DNA of 64,000 nucleotides from Castor canadensis. Lineage: Eukaryota; Chordata; Mammalia; Rodentia; Castoridae. Position numbers and translations under genes: made by a program. The notes beneath the pieces are model-generated. The model was not told the origin of the DNA and did no database searches. It worked only from the letters and a program-made list of their open reading frames with translations. The stretch lies in the NCBI RefSeq assembly GCF_047511655.1, contig NC_133401.1:14974001-15038000 (forward strand), given 5' to 3'. Position 1 is the stretch's first letter. Each line of letters starts with the position of its first letter. Shown here piece after piece: positions 21,085 to 33,434 of this stretch.

Positions 21085-21590
21085 AGCTGGTGTGGTGGTG
21101 CCCCCCTGTAATCCCTGATGGGTGGCGGAGGCAGGAGGATAATGAGTCCAAGGCCAGGCCAGGCAATATACCGAGACCCTATTTCAAAGCATCGAGGAAA
21201 CAAAAAGAAAGGGAAAAAGAAGCCCTAATTGCAAAAGCAACCACCTCCCACCTGTAATGCCAGCCCTTGGGAGGCTGAGGCAGGAGCCTCACCGGAACTT
21301 AGGAGCTGAGAGCAGCATGGGTGAGCAAGACCCCATCTCAAAAAAAACACAACTGGACAAAACCGCCCTGCTTTCCGTGGTACCATTCCTGCTGCCACTG
21401 GGCACTGGGAATTTTCAGCAGCAAAGCGGAGAGCAGCAATGTCAGGCAGTGTCAGAGCCAGGTGTGGTAGCACCCACCTGTAATCCTGGCGCTTGGGGGA
21501 GGGGTTGTAGAGGCAGGAGGATTTCCAGTTCCAAGCGAGCCTGGGCTACAAGGTGAGGCCGTCTCATAAGAGAAAGAAAGAAAAAAAAGG
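21085..21590 (+). repeat. three B1-like SINEs
   Basis: Copies at 21085-21200, 21236-21345 and 21460-21590, all same orientation, all without an ID tail. Confidence 0.7.
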
Positions 21591-22219
21591 ACTGGCAGAA
21601 AAAGAGGGTACTTTGTGAGCCAAGGCATTGGGGTGACAGCTGCCTGGAGCTGAGCGTGTAGCATAGGCAAGAGGACTAAGGTTTGGGTTCCCAGTGTGCC
21701 TAGCTTCTCAGAGGGGGCTGTGGTACAGTGTGTGTGTTCACAACCATGTACATACATGTACACAGTGACCGGGAAGGGAGGTGGCATTTGCTGCGTGACT
21801 CACTCCGCCAAGGTCCCCCAGAGTCAGTAGGGCTGTCTCCCCTAGAGCTGTGCTAATACAATTTCCTGCGGTCCCCAAAATGTCCTAATGTCTGTATTCC
21901 CAACATTGTAGCCACTAACCACACCTGGCTACTGAGCACGTAAAAGGTGGCTAAAGCCACTGAGAAACTGAATTTTACACTTTATTTTTAATTAAAGGAC
22001 ACTCATCTCAGTCATTGAGAACCTATCAGATACAACTGGGGCAGCTTGGGTGTGTGTCCACTTCTCCAACTATGAATTTCACGACCTCTACAGAGGCCAA
22101 GTGTTTCCAATGAAAATTTACCCTAAGAATTAGATGCGCTATAGTGTGGTATAAAGTACACACAACATTTAAAAGACTTAAAAGTGTAAAGCATCTCATG
22201 AGTACCATTAATTACAAGG

Positions 22220-22790
22220 GGGCTTGATGGAGCACGCCTGTAATCCCAGCACTCCGGGAAGTGGAGGCAGGAGGGTGGTGAGTTCCAGGTCAGTCTGGGC
22301 TACAGAGTAAGACCCCATCTCAAAAAATAAGTACTGATTACATGTTGAAATGATAATATATTGGGGATACTGGGTTAAGTAAAACATATTAAAGTTTGTT
22401 TTACCTGTTTCCTTTCACTTTTTTTTGTTGGTAGTTCTAGGGTTTGAACTCTCAAAGCTTCATGCTTGCGAGGCAGGTGCTCTATCACCTGAACCACACC
22501 CCCAGCCCTTTTCTTTTTTAAATTTTACTTTACCGTTTTTGCATTTACTGATATGTGTATACATTATTTGGGCCACCTCTCCCCCTTTTTAAGGGTCTTC
22601 CATTTTTGCACAGGGCTGGCCTCAGACTATGATGCTCCTACTTACAATTTGTATAGCTGAGAGCACAGGCATGCTCAACTGTGCCTGGCTTATTGATTGA
22701 GATGGGGTCTTGCCTTGAACCTCAATCCTCTCAATTTCTACCTCCTGAGTAGCTGGGATTACAGCTGTGAGCGACAGCACCCAGCCATCC
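22220..22790. repeat. SINEs around an L1-like fragment
   Basis: Plus B1 22220-22328; minus SINE 22418-22790, interrupted at about 22515-22590 by text (ATATGTGTATACATTATTTG) that resembles a rodent L1 3' end. Confidence 0.5.
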
Positions 22791-23299
22791 TTTCTTTCTT
22801 TTACCATGGCAAATAGAGCATGTAAGATGACTGCACACTGTTTCTACTGGTAGCATGGCTCCTACCTTTCTCATCTTTCCTAAGGCTGGCATGTTTGATT
22901 GAGGGGCTCCAAGCTAGACGAGGAGGTGGAACTGAGTGGCATCCCAAGAGTTGAGGATATGGGGAACCCCACCCCTCCAAGGCTGAGTGGACCATGTGTG
23001 CAGCGCCTGGAGCTCAATGGCACAAGCTGCTGCAGATGCGGGCACCGTCCCCCACTACCTGTTCCTTAGTGGTGACCCTTGTCTTTAGCTGTCGAGGGTC
23101 ACTCCATCTTGGCATTTAGGGTTATGGTCTGAGCCTTTCATTTTTCAGCTAGGAAAATAAGGCACTGGGCCAGTTGACAGAGGAATAGTGGCAAGCCTGT
23201 GCTTGCTTCCCAGGTCTCCAGACTTTAGACTGGGTGTTTTCTCCAGTTAAATGCTTGCTTCTCCCTGACTTGTTCCTTTCCGTGGCAAGAGGCCCATCT

Positions 23300-23700
23300 T
23301 TATAAATTAGTCCTCCTCCTGCCACTGATTGACAGAGTAAGCACCTACTGTGTGTCAGGCACTGTTTCAGGTGCTGGGGGGCCCCAGAGAATAAGACAGA
23401 CAATGGGGTGATGGCAAATAAACAGGCAAATAAATAAATAAATAAGGTCTTTTGCTAGTAATATTTGGGACAAGGAAAAATCAAGTGGGCAGATCAGTAA
23501 CGTTGGGTGTGTGGATTCCTCCAGCTAGGGTGATCGGGGAAGGCCTCTCTGAAGGGTCAATTCAGTGGAGCCCTGACAGACAAGGAGTCAATCACAGAAG
23601 GACATGGAGGCAAGAGCACTCCAGCCAAGAACAGCCAGTACAAGAGTCCTGAGGCAGGACTCAAAGTGGCAGAAAGATCTCAGCAGCAGAAAGATCTAGC
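23300..23700. repeat. MIR/L2-like relic with (AAAT)n
   Basis: GCACCTACTGTGTGTCAGGC at 23340 and a downstream 'CCTGAGGCAGGACT' theme. A short AAAT repeat is at about 23416-23445. Confidence 0.5.
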
Positions 23701-24577
23701 CAGCTGGCTGGGGTTGGCATGGACAGGGATTGAGAAGAGGCAGGGGCCAGCACACACAGGGCCTTGCTGTGTGCTGTTGGGCCTTCAGCCTGCCCTGCCG
23801 GGATTGTTCTCCCCACCTTCAGTCTTCCTTTTGTGTCTGACACCAAAGAATTCCATAACCCCAGCCTTCCCCCTACACAGAGCTGGCAGCTCAGAACACA
23901 GTAGGTACTGTGGTTTCTGCCTCTGCCTCACTGCTGGCCCCTGGCTATCCTCAGAGCCCACCAGGCCCAGGCCTCTTATCCCTCCCCTCAATTTCTGTGG
24001 CACCACGGTCTCAACACCAAACCCCTGGAAAGCAAATATAAGACACTCCTCCACTCCCTAGAGACCCAGGAGTCTCCAGCCTCTCTCACCACCCAAGACT
24101 GGCAACTAAGGTTCACAGCCCTCTTGGGAACAAGGAATCTGGGACCCCAGCGACACCGCCGCAGTTAAGATTAGCTGCCCCTTGGGGGTCCCAAGAGGTT
24201 GCATGAGGGCCTTGGCCTTTTCCTCCAGGGAAACCTAGTCGTCCCCCCTCCCCCCAACACTGGAGTCCTGTTCCCAGCCAGGAATCAGACTTTTGACCTG
24301 TCTCCCCTGGAAGGCTGAACAGTCAGAGGCTCCAAGGGGAGATTGAGATGTACCCCCTTCCAGGCGTGAGGGCCCCCCAACTCCCTTCAGGACACGAGGG
24401 TCAGGATGGTACAGAGTAACCGGGAGCCCCTCAGGATCGAGAATCCAGGTTACATTAAGTCACACACCCTAAGCAGCAGTCAGAGCCGGCATGGCCCCCT
24501 AGTCCCAAGATTGATTCCAAGTGGCGGACACCCCCTCCCCCCAGTCTCGGAGACCAGACGTTCAAACCCCGTCCCCT

Positions 24578-27500
24578 CTAATCCGACGGGGACACTCTGG
24601 TGCCGGGGGACGCCAGGACGGCCTCAGCATCTGCCAGCATCTCATCCAGCGCCTGCAGCAGGACGCCGTGCGCCGCGCGGTACCCCAGCCCGCCTGTCGC
24701 GGCCGCGCCCCCCGCGGGCCACAGGAAAGAAAGAGCGCCGAGCGCCGCACCGCCCGCAGTGCCCTCGCCCGCCCAGGCGCCCAGCCGCGCTTCCACCTCG
24801 GCGCGCGTCACTGGGCCCGGGAAGTGCGCACGCGCGGCCAGCTCCCCGGGCGCCAGGCCCAGCGCACACTCGCGGCGTGCGAGGGCCGCGGGTTCGAGTC
24901 CCAGCGCCCGCCGCCACTCGGCCAGCTGACCCCTGAGCAGCGCCACGTCGCACGCCCAGCCCAGCCCGGGTATTGGGGCAGCCGCCGCCGCCAGGCTGGC
25001 TAGCAATGCGGGCCTCCACGCTCCGGCCCGCAGCGCCGCCGCCTTCCTCCTCGCCGCGCCCGGGGACGCGGGCGGCAGCGCCAGCAGCAGCGCCCCCGCC
25101 TGCGCCGGGGACAGCGCGCGCTGCAGCCACGCGCACAACCCCGGGAGGCCCCCGGGCCGCAGCGGGAACACGGGCGGCGGAGCCTCCTCCAGCACCTCCC
25201 ACGGCTCGTCCTCGGGGCTCAGAGCGCCCGCGCGCCCCGAGTCCCCGCCGCCCGATGTCTTAGCGCCGACCACCTGCGGCAGACGCTCGTCGCCTGCCTT
25301 CTGCGATCCGGCGCCGAGGTTCTTCTTTCCCTCTCTCGGCGCGTTCTCCAGTGCCCCCTCGCCTGCCTTCTCCACCTTTCCCTCTTCTTCCAGAGACTCC
25401 GGGGGGTCCTCACCCTGGCCATCCGTTCGCACGCAGACAAGCGGCGCATCTGGTGACACCAAGGCGTGCACCTGGGCCCAGTCCTTCTCAGCAGGGGCTC
25501 CCACGGTGACGAGGATAACGGCATCGTAGTGGGTCGGGTGAGGGGCAGAGGCGGGGGAAGTGCCCGTGGAGCCCAGAGGGACGGTCCAGAGCACCACATT
25601 GGGGCGCTCCGGAGCCGGGAATGGGGTGGGTCCCGTGGGCGCCGATGCAGGCTCCGCTCCCGGGTCGCTGGGATCCAAGCCGAGTAGCGCATTCAGCACA
25701 AGGTCCATGTTGGTGGTGCCGGCCACCGCCAGGTCCAGACGCGCGCTGCCCAGGCGCTCCAGGCCCGCGCGCACCCACGACAGCGCCGCCTCCAGGCCAC
25801 CCGTCTCGAAGGCCTCGCGCACGGCCTCCAGTTCTGCTGGGCCCAGCACCTCGAAGCCATCCTGGGCCGGTGGCAGGAGTCTGCGGGGGGGACAGGGAGG
25901 GACGGATCAGAAACAGAGCGCTAATTGCGGGGGAGCTGTACAAGGACTACGCTATGGTGACAAGGTAATCAGAGCTTTCCGAATAATCTCGGAGGCCGGA
26001 GCTGGAAAGTGACCAAGCTGATGATAATAGGAACTAGTTGGGGCGGGCTACTAAGGGAAGGGAGGGGCTTAAGGCAGCGATGGGGCCTTGTCCCGCTGCA
26101 GGTGACTTGAGTTCAGGTTTCCAACAGCCAAAGATGGGACACTGCTAAAACTTCCCCCAGATAAAGTGACTTGGGAACAGGGCTTTTCGGAGGGTCTGCC
26201 CAGCGGGACAAATCTCACAGAGGATGGGGTTTACAGCAAGGACAGAATGTCAACTGTAGATGGGTGCAGTGGCTCACAACCGTAATCTCAGATACTCAAG
26301 AGGCAGACATCAGGAGGATCATGGTGAGAAGCCAGCCCAGGGCAAATTAGCGCGGGAGATCATTTGTCAAAAAAAAAAAAAAAAAAAAGAAAAGAAAGAA
26401 AGAAAAAAGGGCTGGCAGAGTTGCTCAAGAGGTAGAGGACCTGCTTATTAAGCATGAGGCCCTGAGTTTGAACCCTCCGTGGAAAAAAAAAAAAGGTCAA
26501 ACACTGTTCCACATTGTCCTTGTAGAGGTCTCCAAGGACAACCTTACCTGAGACTGGGAATTAGGTTAGCCCCTGAGGGGAGAAGTCTCATCCACTCCTT
26601 TTTATAAGGAGGGTGGCTAAGGCAACATGAGACAGGTGAAGTTACGGGAAAAAGAGCCGTGGACATAGACGAGAAGCTGCACCGATTTGAGCCTCATTTT
26701 GAAGACCATACAACGAGGCAGCTGGCACGTGGGGGGCAGGGGATGCAGGTGATAGCCAGAGCGCCAACACAAAAATAAGAGGCAATATGAAGCTCAATGA
26801 GGGCGTGGCTTTAGGGCAAGGGAGGTAGCTTGAGAACCAGGGAGACAATGGGAGGACAGAAGAGGGCTCCAGAGTTCGGAGTCCAATCCTGGTGGGGACA
26901 AACTGTTGTAGACAGATGAGGTCCCCCAACAATTTGCCTGCTGGCAGTATTTAAACAATAGGCCAGGGCCTCTCGTAGAAGTCTCACTAGGGAGGGGGAC
27001 TGTGACCTCAGAGCGCTCGCAGGTGGCAGGACCTTCATTACAGGTTGGGGCTTCCACGTTGAACCTCGGCTGGGGCAGAGCTTAAAAGACAGAAAGGGTC
27101 AAACATTGGCTTAGGATGGAGCCTCCCCTGACCTCAAAATCAGTGCAGAAGGGCGGGGTCTGGACGAGGTGCAGGCCCTCCAAGAGCACTTTAGCCGGGT
27201 GGCTCTAGACGAAAGGGGGTCGGCATCCCCACCCACCTCTGCAGCGCCTCCGCCTGGCTCCGCAGCGCCCCCCGCAGGCGATCCAGCTCCTCGCAGTGGT
27301 CGCCGCCGCAATCGGCCGGCAGCACGAACAGAGTGGCGGCTCCTAACCCCGCGCCGTCCAACAGGGCCGCTGTCTGATCCCGGATCTGGGCGTCATTCTG
27401 GGAATCGCCAGGACGGAGCTTCCGCACAGCCAGCAGCGGGGTCCCTCGGGCCAGGGCGGCCCGCGCTGCCTCTCCCAGCGCCGGGACCAGGTGCTCCCCG

Positions 27501-27763
27501 TTCCCCTCTGGTCCCGGTAGCACCAGTACCAGCACGTTGGCCTCCGCCGCCCAGGGCCCCGGAGCTGCGGGTGGACAGCTCAGTTCGCCCAGGAAGAGGC
27601 CTGGGCCCGCAGCTCTCAGGCTGGGGACCCCGGAGTCCCGCCGTCCCTCGGGGATCTCTACCGTCTCCACATTGCTGTCGCACAGCGCTGCGATCAGCGA
27701 AGACTTTCCCGAGCCCGGAGGCCCCAGGAATAAGGCGGTCACGTCACCCCGCGGCGGAGGCAT
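24578..27763 (-). CDS. IRGQ: IRGQ, immunity-related GTPase family Q protein
   Basis: IRG-family quasi-GTPase, reported in human cells as an autophagy receptor that helps clear misfolded MHC class I. Two coding exons: 27237-27763 (starts MPPPRGDVTALFLGPPG) and 24578-25880. The intron is phase 2, splitting an Arg codon. Length is 609 residues against about 620 in human. A P-loop GPPGSGKS occupies residues 14-21; classic downstream G-motifs (DxxG, TKxD) are not evident. LIR-like FEVL (185-188) and WEVL (403-406, after acidic EDEP) fit the known LC3/GABARAP-binding role. Residues about 265-400 are low-complexity and acidic. The C-terminal half is Ala/Leu-rich. Coding GC is very high, so many shadow frames exist. 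A good acceptor (CTTTCCAG) directly before the ATG implies a non-coding first exon in the shared promoter near 28.1 kb. Confidence 0.96.
26260..26496 (+). repeat. B1+ID composite SINE in IRGQ intron
   Basis: Has a 20-base internal A-run at about 26369 and an A-tail at 26482. Confidence 0.8.
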
Positions 27764-27899
27764 GGCTGGAAAGCAAGGGGTGGGGAAGACACGGGTCAGG
27801 ACGCACCGAGCCCTCTGTTCTTCCCTAGCCGTCCACCCCGTCCCCGACTTCTACTCTCGGGTGTCACTCTCCGGGACCGAGAAATTCAACGCCTAGTGC

Positions 27900-28640
27900 T
27901 TATTCCCTGGGCACCCTGGCGCCTGTGCACCCTCTTTCTGGACGCAAGCGTTTCCCTTTTGCTTCAGAAACTCAGAAATCTGACAGTCAATCCCTGTAGC
28001 AATCAAACTCGGGGACGGCCCTCCCCTCCCCTCCCCCCTTCCAAATCACCAACCGATTAAAGAGCTGACACACCGGCGGGGTCGAAAAGGCCAGACCACC
28101 GGGATATAGAGTCGTCGGGACGCGTTCGATGGCTCTGATATGACGTCACCCCCCCCCAACTAGAAGGTGTGTCTTGGAGCGTGACAGAGGAGACACGACG
28201 ACCTTCGCTGCGCTGAACAGCGGAGGCTAGCAAGCTCCCCCTGCTTCTGCAGCCTCGGGTTCTGGAACAATGAAGGAGCCAAGGCGCATGCGCAGTAAGC
28301 GCAGCTCTGTACGGCACGCGGGGCTAAAACGAAATCATAACGCGCCTCAGCGCAGAGAAGGACCCGGCCCATTTGTCTGAGGACCGGACTGCCGTGACTG
28401 TACTACTGCCGGACGAAAATCCGTGACCTCAGCTTCGAAAGTCTTCAGGCAAAAAGCCGCGGAGACCACAAGGCCTCCCAGACTCGGTGAGCCCTTCTCC
28501 ACTCCCCACCGGTGGCGGCGCTGTGGCGAATGACTGATAGGCATAGCGAAAGGCAGCCCTCTGCTGTACGGAGTAAAGCAGAGTCCCGGACCACCTAGTG
28601 CCGGACGCGGCGGCTGGAAGCGCGCGTGGGAGGAGGCAGG
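27900..28640. promoter_or_regulatory. bidirectional IRGQ/ZNF576 promoter
   Basis: CpG-rich interval between two divergent genes. It has a perfect CRE (TGACGTCA, 28141-28148) and a palindromic NRF1 site (GCGCATGCGC, 28284-28293). No TATA box is seen. ZNF576 has a non-coding first exon ending at 28486, where CTCG is followed by the donor GTGAGC. IRGQ should start on the other side at about 28.1 kb. Transcription start sites are inferred. Confidence 0.65.
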
Positions 28641-28752
28641 GACTCTGGGTGCAACAAGAGTTACAGAATGTCAGAGGAAGCTGTCTCCCGGGAAGAGACG
28701 GACTAAAGGGTGGGTACCACTAACTGCCCAGAGACTGGGATCAGGGTCACGG

Positions 28753-28825
28753 CTGGGGGCGTGGCTCAAGTGATAGAGTGCCTGCCTTGCAGGCACGAGG
28801 CTCTGGGTTCAATATCCCATAAGGG
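28753..28825 (+). repeat. ID element in ZNF576 intron 1
   Basis: GCTGGGGGCGTGGCTCAAGT to GGGTTCAATATCCC, without the B1 head. Confidence 0.75.
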
Positions 28826-29033
28826 ATGTGGAAGAGGGAGAATCAAGGTTCCCACCTTCTTCGAGAGTTAGTTTGATGGAGGAGGTCTTAGATCACACAG
28901 GTGAGAAGGCACTGGGGAGCCCAATCTGGGAAGAAGGAAACTTCGCTAGTGAGAGCGCGATCAAAGGGTTTGTGGGCCATGGAAAGCTGGTGACGTACAT
29001 GCTTTTCTCTTGATCAGAAGGGTCCCAGTCACC

Positions 29034-31020
29034 ATGGAGGACTCGCACCCTGAAGACACCATGGAGCAGCAGGATTCGCCCAAGGAGAGGAGCCCGGGCA
29101 GCCCAGGAGGCAAGCTCTGTGAGTACCACAGGCTAGAGGACGGTGGGTACAGACTGGAGCTGCAGGGACCTCGAGCATCTCGGTGACCAGGGAGCTGCCA
29201 GGCCTTTCATGTTGGGAGGGGTTGGGGTGACTCAAAGGTGCTTGCCCTGCTCTGGTCACACAAGCAGAAAAGGGATACTGTTCAGAGGGACAGGGTGGCC
29301 TCCAGGCGAGGCTTGGCACTGTGACTCAAAATATCTCTACTGTGCAAAAACCCAGGAGGTTCGGGTCTGCCTCTGTCTACCCTTGATTTCTGCATGATGG
29401 GGACTCAGTTTCCCTATCTGTCAAAAGCTGCGGGCACTGACCACCTCGAAGTGCTGTGGCAGGCTTAGCTGCAGACAGGGGAAAGTGCTGTTAATGAGGG
29501 TACCTGGGTTGATTACGTAGCAGGTTCTGCTACTGAAAGCTTTTATATGCTAGCTGTGTTCGTTATCATATTGTGAATGGCTTTAACTTCTGGGATCGCA
29601 TTCAGCTCCTCTATTAAAGGACCCTTTGTCATTGGAACTGTCACAAGAGCCATGGTGTCAGTGCCCTCCAGCTACAGACCAGCAGGAACACACCTGTCTT
29701 GAGCAAGTTGGGCTAATTGTGCACTGCACCACACACCACAGAGGGACTGTCAGGAAGTGTTAAGGACTTAAAGGATTTGGGCTCACGTGTGATTTTAGGA
29801 AGGTTTCAAAGAACCCTTTTGCTCAGGACGCAGGGACAAATCCGTGACTGGATTATCTTAATTTATCTAGAAAGAGGGGTAAGGCGAGGCTCAGGCCATC
29901 ACAGACACGTGGCAGCCATCACTCATGTTAGCCAGGAAGGGGGAATGGTCAGTCATTTCTATGGCTTGAACAATCTTCATATTTTGTCTGTGTTCAGACA
30001 TAATCGTGGCATAGTCTTGTCTTGATTCACCCAGATCACAGCATGGCCTTGTCTGTCACTGATGCTCTATGACATGGTTTATGTTCAAGAGATCACCAAG
30101 GTGCAGCTGTGAGTGTTAGGTCAGCGTCTGGGTGTCCTGCTGCTTTTCTGTGTCTCGGCAACATTAATTGTGATCACTGATCCGGGCACACTTAAAAATG
30201 AACTCATTGTCTTCCACTGACCTATGACGTAGCCACTCTTATGACCCCATTTTCCAGATGAGGAAACTTGTACCTGCCTAGGATAGAAGTGGGGTTCAAT
30301 CCCAGGTAGTGCTGTATCACCACACTGCTCTGTAGGGTGGGCAGACTCTGGGTTCCAATCCTGACTTCATTTCCTAGCCTTGTAATTGTGGGTTACTTGC
30401 TTAACCTCTTTAGTCTCAGTCTCCCCATCCCTAAAATGGGTTCAATTAACAGTGGTCCTTTACTGGTGATGTCTGGCCCTAGTATAGAGCCCGACCCATA
30501 GAGCATCCATGGTAACTGTGGTGGTTCTGGGGCTCGGGAGAGGTCCCTGAGGCTCTTTCTGGCCCCTCCCGACCTCTCCCCACATCCCTCAGGCCACCTA
30601 GGGGCCCTGCAGTGCACCCGCTGCCTCATCACCTTCGCTGATTCCAAGTTCCAGGAGCGTCACATGAAGCGGGAGCACCCGGCGGACTTCGTGGCCAAGA
30701 AGCTGCAGGGCGCCCTCTTCATTTGCTTCACCTGCGCTCGTTCCTTCCCTTCCTCCAAGGCTCTGATCACCCACCAGCGCAGCCACAGTCCAGCCACCAG
30801 GGCCTCCCTGCCTGTTGCACCCACCCCCGTGCAGCCCACCTTCCCTTGTCCTGACTGTGGCAAGACCTTCGGGCAGGCTGCTTCTCTAAGGCGACACCGC
30901 CAGGTACACAAGGCCCAAGCCCCTCCTGGCCCCTTTGCCTGCACGGAGTGCGGTCAGGACTTTGCCCAGGAGGCAGGGCTGCACCAACACTACATCCGGC
31001 ATGCTCGAGGGGAGCTCTGA
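29034..31020 (+). CDS. ZNF576: ZNF576, small C2H2 zinc-finger protein
   Basis: Putative DNA-binding nuclear protein of 170 residues, the same length as human. Coding exons: 29034-29118 (within an exon that begins at 29018 after TTGATCAG) and 30593-31020; the intron is phase 1. The start MEDSHPEDTMEQQDSPKERS matches the human opening. Four C2H2 fingers: C36/C39/H52/H57, C73/C76/H89/H93, C114/C117/H130/H134 and C145/C148/H161/H165. Spacing is C-x2-C-x12-H-x3-5-H, but linkers between fingers are long and not TGEKP-like, and there is no KRAB or SCAN domain. The C-terminus HARGEL nearly repeats that of ZNF428. Targets are unknown. The best 3' end signal nearby is a weak AATAAG at about 31098. Confidence 0.95.
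30335..30520 (+). repeat. MIR relic
   Basis: Text such as GTGGGTTACTTGCTTAACCT and CCCCATCCCTAAAATGGG is typical of MIR. Confidence 0.7.
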
Positions 31021-32099
31021 GTGCAGCCCGAGCCCTCTCCACCATGACGTGGGCCCTGGGTTTCCTTTCTTCCCTGGGAAGACAAAGGCTCTCAATGAAT
31101 AAGATCTAGGAGATTCTCAGAGTGTCAGTCTTCGGAGGACACAGGCCTTTAGGGAGATGGTGAGATCACATAATGTGGAGATCTTTTGTTTTCAAAGAAA
31201 ATAAGCCAGAAAGAGAATGAAAAATGATTTTTCTCTCCCTCATTTCCAGTTAAATAACTGACTGCAGATCTTAATCACCTTTAATTTTTCCCAGATGGAT
31301 GCCATAGGCTGTAGGAGCAAATTGGCCTGGATCTGTGCCTGTGGTGGGGAGGGGAGGGCAGGGAAATGTGGGGGTGCTGACCCATAATGCTACTGTGTGG
31401 GCAATTTGAGCCTTTGGGATGGGGCAGCAGTGTTGAGGAGTTGGACCCTCAGTCACAAGGCTGCAGTTTAGGTTCTTGTCTCCTCCACCCCCTGCTAGCC
31501 TCCCTGACTTACGGGGGTGCCATGCCATTGGATGGCACTAGCCCTCCCCAGATAATTTATGCGCTATTTAAGTAATTTTGTGTACCATTCTAGTCGTGGA
31601 ATATTTTTATGCACACAGGGGAGATAGCATGAATAAGCTAACAGTATCTAAAACCAAAACATCCAGATGAAACGTGTAACTTGGGAGGCCTGGCTTTTGG
31701 GTGGGAATTGCCAGAGAACATGAGGACATGGGAAGGAGGGAGCATGGGGCAGAGCTGGCCTAGCCTTGTAGGATATGCAGTTTGGAATCAAACAGAGTTA
31801 CCTTCTGTTTCATGTTTTATTTGGCCAACACTGGGAGAATCCCCATGGAGCTCCTATTTTCAGCTCTCGAAAGGCCCAACCCAGGGTGTGCTGGCATTGT
31901 CAGCACAGGGCACAAACTACATACAGGTGGGCCTGAGCCACGGGTGTTGCCCTGAGACTGGGGTTGAGTTCACCAGGCCCGTTTTACTCCCTTCATTTCC
32001 TGTCCTGGCCCTGGAGACCATGGCGTTGCCTGGCCTACAGTATTCACAGGCTGTTTGAATTGAGGCATCCAGGTGAGGCGGATGTGGTAGAGGATGAGA

Positions 32100-32460
32100 G
32101 CTTTCATTTTTCAGTTAGGCACGTGGTAGCTAAGACTACGTTGCCCAGACTCCCTTGCAGCTAGGTGTGGTCATGTGACTGAGTGTTGACTAAATTCCTG
32201 GGTAGAAAGAATCCTCAAGCCTGAGAAAGGGACATGCCTTTCCTCTCCCTAATGGGGATGTGGACATGGTGCCCAGCCATCCTGCACCACAAGGACAAGA
32301 GCAACAAGACAGCAGGAGCCTGGATCCCCAGTCAGCTTCACAGCATCCCGTTTCTGTGCTATCCCGTTTCTATGCCTTTCTGTAAGCCAAAAATCAACCT
32401 CCCATTTTGCTTAAGCCCCCATTGTATTGGGTCTCTGTCATATGCAGCAGAATTTGCAGC
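32100..32460. repeat. ancient interspersed repeat, perhaps MaLR-type LTR
   Basis: Starts like 'TTGCCCAGACTCCCTTGCAG ... GTCATGTGACTGAG'. A related start occurs at about 34660-34760 and a related piece at 56140-56465. Family is uncertain; heavily decayed. Confidence 0.35.
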
Positions 32461-32467
32461 CTAAGGC

Positions 32468-32645
32468 AGGGATCTGCAAACTATGGCCACCTCCAGCCTG
32501 CTGCTTAGTTTTGCAAATAAAGTTTTATTGGAACATGCTTAGGCTCATGTATTTCTTGTTTAGGGCTGCTTTTCCATCAAACAGTAGATCTGAGTAGTTG
32601 CAACAGAGACCTCACGGACCACAAAGCCCGCTGGCCCTGGTCTAA
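32468..32645 (+). repeat. ancient DNA-transposon-like relic
   Basis: The text AATAAAGTTTTATTGGAACA with 'GCAAACTATGGCC' before and 'GAGTAGTTGCAACAGAGAC' after is a well-known mammalian repeat, which I believe is hAT-type. The AATAAA here belongs to the repeat. Confidence 0.5.
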
Positions 32646-33342
32646 CTGAAGACTCCTGCTGGCCTCACCTCTCCTTAGGCCTACCCTGCGTCTGGAAGCT
32701 GGGATTCCCACCCAAGGAGTACCCCTCCACAGGTGTGCACTGATGTGCGTGTTGGGGCTGGACATCGCTAGCCTAGATCTTTGCTGGGTTACCAGTGGGG
32801 AAGCAGGTTTGCAGTCAGTCAGCCATCACTTTTTTTTCCCAAGACATCAACCTCACCAAAGCCAGACATTTCCTTTGGCAGCTGGGAAAAGCTCAGGACC
32901 TAATGTCACCTGCTCTCCCAAGACAGACAGTTGCTAAGTACAATTTGGGCTTCCTGTTCAGGTCTCCATTCTGCTGAGATGTCACAGGCTCTCAGGCAGG
33001 AGAGATAGATGAGGAGTAATTATTTTAATAGATATTTAAAGGGCCAGACTCAGCCATTAGAACAAGGAAGTAAAAACTGAAAAGCTTCCCATCTCCTTTT
33101 AGATGCTAAGTTACAGGGACAGGGTGACAAAAAGCCGCTACCTGCCTCTGCCTTTCTCTTTGAGATGCTATTAAGCGGCAAGGCTCCTTGAATAGGTAAA
33201 AGAAAAGGCTTGTCTGGCAGAAGGAAGTCCTAAAGCTCACCTGTAATCCCTGTGTTTTGGGTGGGTCTAGGTATCATTGCCATATTTTACAATAATAAAC
33301 AGCACCCATCTTGGGCACTCAGCACCATAATTAGGGAAGTAA

Positions 33343-33434
33343 CTTTTTTTTTTGGTGGCACTGAGATTTGAACTCAGGGCCTCACACTTGCTAGGCTGGC
33401 GCTGTTACCGCTTGAGCCACTCTCCCAACCCCAG
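33343..33434 (-). repeat. ID element
   Basis: GGTGGCACTGAGATTTGAAC to GCCACTCTCCCAACCCC. Confidence 0.8.

Larger units (their letters stand above)
17977..24577. other. PINLYP-IRGQ interval, SINE-rich
   Basis: No coding exon is recognised. About half is SINE (listed separately). The right part is probably the long 3' UTR of IRGQ: minus-strand AATAAA signals occur at 21981-21986 and 20737-20742. At 18480-18800 and 20160-20480 are two stretches that look like ancient mammalian interspersed repeats (they share the theme 'CAAAACTTAGCAGC' or its decayed form); the family is not identified. 23710-24570 is unique sequence. Confidence 0.5.

Noticed and set aside
24885-24910. GGGTTCGAGTCCC resembling a tRNA T-arm
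   Set aside because: Lies within IRGQ coding sequence and lacks a matching acceptor stem or A box at the right distance.
24406-25943. Several 100-186-residue frames on both strands over IRGQ exon 2
   Set aside because: Very GC-rich coding sequence suppresses stops in all frames. The IRGQ frame alone gives a conserved protein and matching splice sites.
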